Source of the DNA: JAGTRB01 sp037439685 | GTDB taxonomy: Archaea; Thermoproteota; Bathyarchaeia; TCS64 | Length of the DNA stretch: 6,618 nucleotides | Assembly (NCBI GenBank): GCA_037439685.1 | Contig: JBBIVO010000060.1 | Coordinates: 1 to 6,618, forward strand | Direction: 5' to 3' | In this document: piece after piece, positions 5,105-6,618 of the stretch | Layout: each line of letters begins with the position of its first letter | Numbering within the stretch: the first letter of the stretch is position 1 | Notes under the pieces: model-generated | Databases searched by the model: none | The model's input: only the letters and a program-made list of their open reading frames with translations | Told to the model about the DNA's origin: nothing | Translations under genes and position numbers: made by a program

Positions 5105-6122
5105 ATGAAGTTTGTTGATGAAGAGTCTGTGATGGAGCTTCATAGAAGCTCTATGGTTGTTGATACCCATTGTGATACCTTGAAGTGCCTTAGCCTCTCC
5201 TTCACCCGTTTAAGGGACTACTGGTTCGTGGACCGGTCCAGTCTAGGTCTGGGAGCTAGGGCAGATGTGGGGCATATCGATATCCCTAGGCTGAGGGAGG
5301 GGGGAGTCGACTGCCAGGTTTTCGCCATCTCCTCCCTCCGTGAGCGCCTTCCGCCCTATGGGCTGAGAACCGCTCTGGAGATGCTCGACATATTCTACTT
5401 GGAATGCGGGAGGAACAGGGAGGCCATCGTTCCCGCCTTCAAGTACCAAGACGTGGTGGAGGCGGTTGAGGGTGGTAGGATAGCAGCCATCCTCTCCATT
5501 GAGGGGGCCGATGTCATAGAGGGGAGCCTTGGGGTGCTAAGGTGCTTCCACCGCCTTGGGGTGAGGATGGTGGGGCTCGTCCACTCCTTGAGGAACCCGC
5601 TGGCGGATGGGGTCTCCGACTCCAGGACGGGCGGCGGCCTCTCAGCCCTCGGGGTGGAGGTGGTCGAGGAGCTGGATAGGCTCGGCGTCATCATCGATGT
5701 CTCCCACCTCAGCGAGGCGGGCTTCTGGGACCTCATCGAGATCGCCAGGATGCCGATAGTCGCCTCCCACTCCAACTGTAGAGCCCTATGCGACCATCCC
5801 AGGAACCTCACCGACGACCAGATAAGGGCCATGGCTGAGAGGGGTTGGGCTGAGCTTCGTACCCCAGTTCATCCATGGGGGCGGCGCATCAGTCCAGAGG
5901 CTTGTAGACCACATCGACCACATCGTCGAGCTGGTGGGCCCGGAATACGTGGGCCTCGGCTCAGACTTCGACGGGATGCCCAAGGCCCCAGAGGGGCTTG
6001 AGGATGCCTCCAGGATGCCTAACATCACGAGGGAGCTCATCCGCAGAGGATACATGGAAGAGGAGATCCGGATGATACTCGGCGAGAACCACCTAAGGGT
6101 CTTCAGGGAGGTGGTGGGCTGA
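5105..6122 (+). pseudogene. M19 membrane-dipeptidase-type gene interrupted by a frameshift
   Basis: M19 enzymes are zinc dipeptidases that also act on D-amino-acid dipeptides. All active-site residues of the family are readable: DTHCD (H22, D24), the bridging Glu in SIEGAD (E133), the substrate His in GLVHSLRN (H160), metal-binding His in DVSHLS (H201) and ASHSN (H222), Arg in HPRN (R233), and the GLGSDFDG aspartate. The first five are in one frame. The last lies in another frame, together with the PEGLED, RGY and GENHLRVFREV tail. The frame changes at about 5843-5849, where ERG should continue as G-x-x-GLSF. One extra base, or the loss of 2 or 8 bases, would explain it. Restored length is about 338 residues, normal for the family. 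No signal peptide is visible, so it is probably cytoplasmic. I chose the ATG at 5105 because the TTG at 5084 lies upstream of the predicted transcription start. It could be a recent pseudogene or a sequencing error. Confidence 0.88.
6106..6114 (+). promoter_or_regulatory. Shine-Dalgarno site for the M20 peptidase gene
   Basis: GGGAGGTGG in the last codons of the M19 gene ends 9 nt before the GTG at 6124. It supports that start over a TTG at 6163, which has only a weak AGGGG upstream. Confidence 0.5.
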
Positions 6123-6123
6123 G

Positions 6124-6618
6124 GTGGAGCCCGGATCCCACGGCCCTGCAGGGGTAGGCTGGTTGAGGGGAGAGGTTCAAAGATACATAGACGAGCACGC
6201 CGACGAGATGGTCCAGCTTCTCCAGAGGATGATCAGGGCCAGAAGCGTAAACCGAAGCCTATCCAGCGGCCCTTGGCTTGGAACAGAGGCGAACGTGGCC
6301 GAGGTTATAATCCCGGAGCTAAAGTCCACGGGTTTCGAGATTAAGCTCTTCGAGGCGGAGGGGGGAAGGCCGAACATTGCAGCAAGGCTGAGGGGGAGGA
6401 GGGGGAGGCCGAGGCTCCTTATAAACTCTCATCTAGACACCGTTCCAGTGGAAGCCGCCGACCTGCCAAGGTGGAGGTTCAACCCCTTCTCCGCGGAGGT
6501 GGCGGAGGGGTATGTGTGGGGGAGGGGGGCATGCGACCACAAGTCGATGGGGGCCGCCATCATGTGGGCAGCCAAGGCCTTGAGAGCCTTGGAGATAGAG
6601 CTCGAGGGGGACCTCATC
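6124..6618 (+). CDS. M20-family metallopeptidase/deacylase, N-terminal part
   Basis: The frame is open to the right edge (165 codons). The product belongs to the M20 family (ArgE/DapE/CPG2-like), two-zinc enzymes that hydrolyse peptide or N-acyl bonds in the cytoplasm. It shows an N-terminal helical lead with LLQRMIRARSVN (32-43), the first metal motif NSHLDTVPV (H103, D105), WRFNPFSAEV with a following WGRGACDHKSMGAA, and the bridging aspartate D138. The usual motif there is GRGAxDMKGG, so HKSM is a mild variant. The catalytic glutamate pair should lie just past the window. The gene starts one base after the M19 stop, so the two form an operon. The start is uncertain: the GTG at 6124 has the better ribosome site, while the TTG at 6163 would give the more typical short N-terminus. 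The exact substrate cannot be told. Confidence 0.87.
   Translation, partial: MEPGSHGPAGVGWLRGEVQRYIDEHADEMVQLLQRMIRARSVNRSLSSGPWLGTEANVAEVIIPELKSTGFEIKLFEAEGGRPNIAARLRGRRGRPRLLINSHLDTVPVEAADLPRWRFNPFSAEVAEGYVWGRGACDHKSMGAAIMWAAKALRALEIELEGDLI

Noticed and set aside
5934..6122. Separate small gene starting at the ATG at 5934
   Set aside because: Its sequence is the C-terminal part of the M19 dipeptidase (GLGSDFDG, GENHLRVFREV). It is the same gene after a frameshift.

Overview
This window most likely comes from an archaeon, probably a Thermoproteota-type lineage such as Bathyarchaeia. That placement is inferred. The directly visible signs are three archaeal BRE/TATA promoters placed so that transcripts start at or within about 7 nt of an ATG, T-run termination instead of hairpin terminators, purine-rich Shine-Dalgarno sites only inside operons, and heavy use of AGG and ATA codons.

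Layout. (1) Positions 1-1294, minus strand: an operon for a thiamine-diphosphate 2-oxoacid:ferredoxin oxidoreductase. A fused gamma-delta subunit is followed after 13 nt by the start of the alpha subunit, which runs off the left edge. The alpha subunit has YPIRP where pyruvate and 2-oxoglutarate enzymes have YPITP. Together with the gamma-delta fusion, this points to the oxalate oxidoreductase branch. (2) Positions 1295-1945: a gene-poor stretch of about 650 nt with the divergent promoters at its ends and possibly the remains of a decayed gene. (3) Positions 1946-4833, plus strand: a tightly coupled four-gene operon of membrane proteins with no known function. Its order is a double-anchored DUF6754-type protein, a six-helix membrane protein, a second double-anchored protein with a different soluble domain, and a second six-helix membrane protein. 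(4) Positions 4834-5104: AT-rich DNA with a terminator and the next promoter. (5) Positions 5105-6618, plus strand: a peptidase pair, an M19 membrane-dipeptidase-type gene broken by a frameshift near 5846, and the first half of an M20 metallopeptidase gene.

The most interesting part is the four-gene cassette. The genes are 2-13 nt apart or overlap, each downstream gene has its own strong Shine-Dalgarno site, and one leaderless promoter drives them all. The two anchored proteins appear to place their soluble domains on opposite sides of the membrane, and the two six-helix proteins are almost the same size (212 and 206 residues). This suggests one four-subunit membrane complex. From memory, related proteins occur together in bacteria such as Chloroflexota, but I know of no assigned function.
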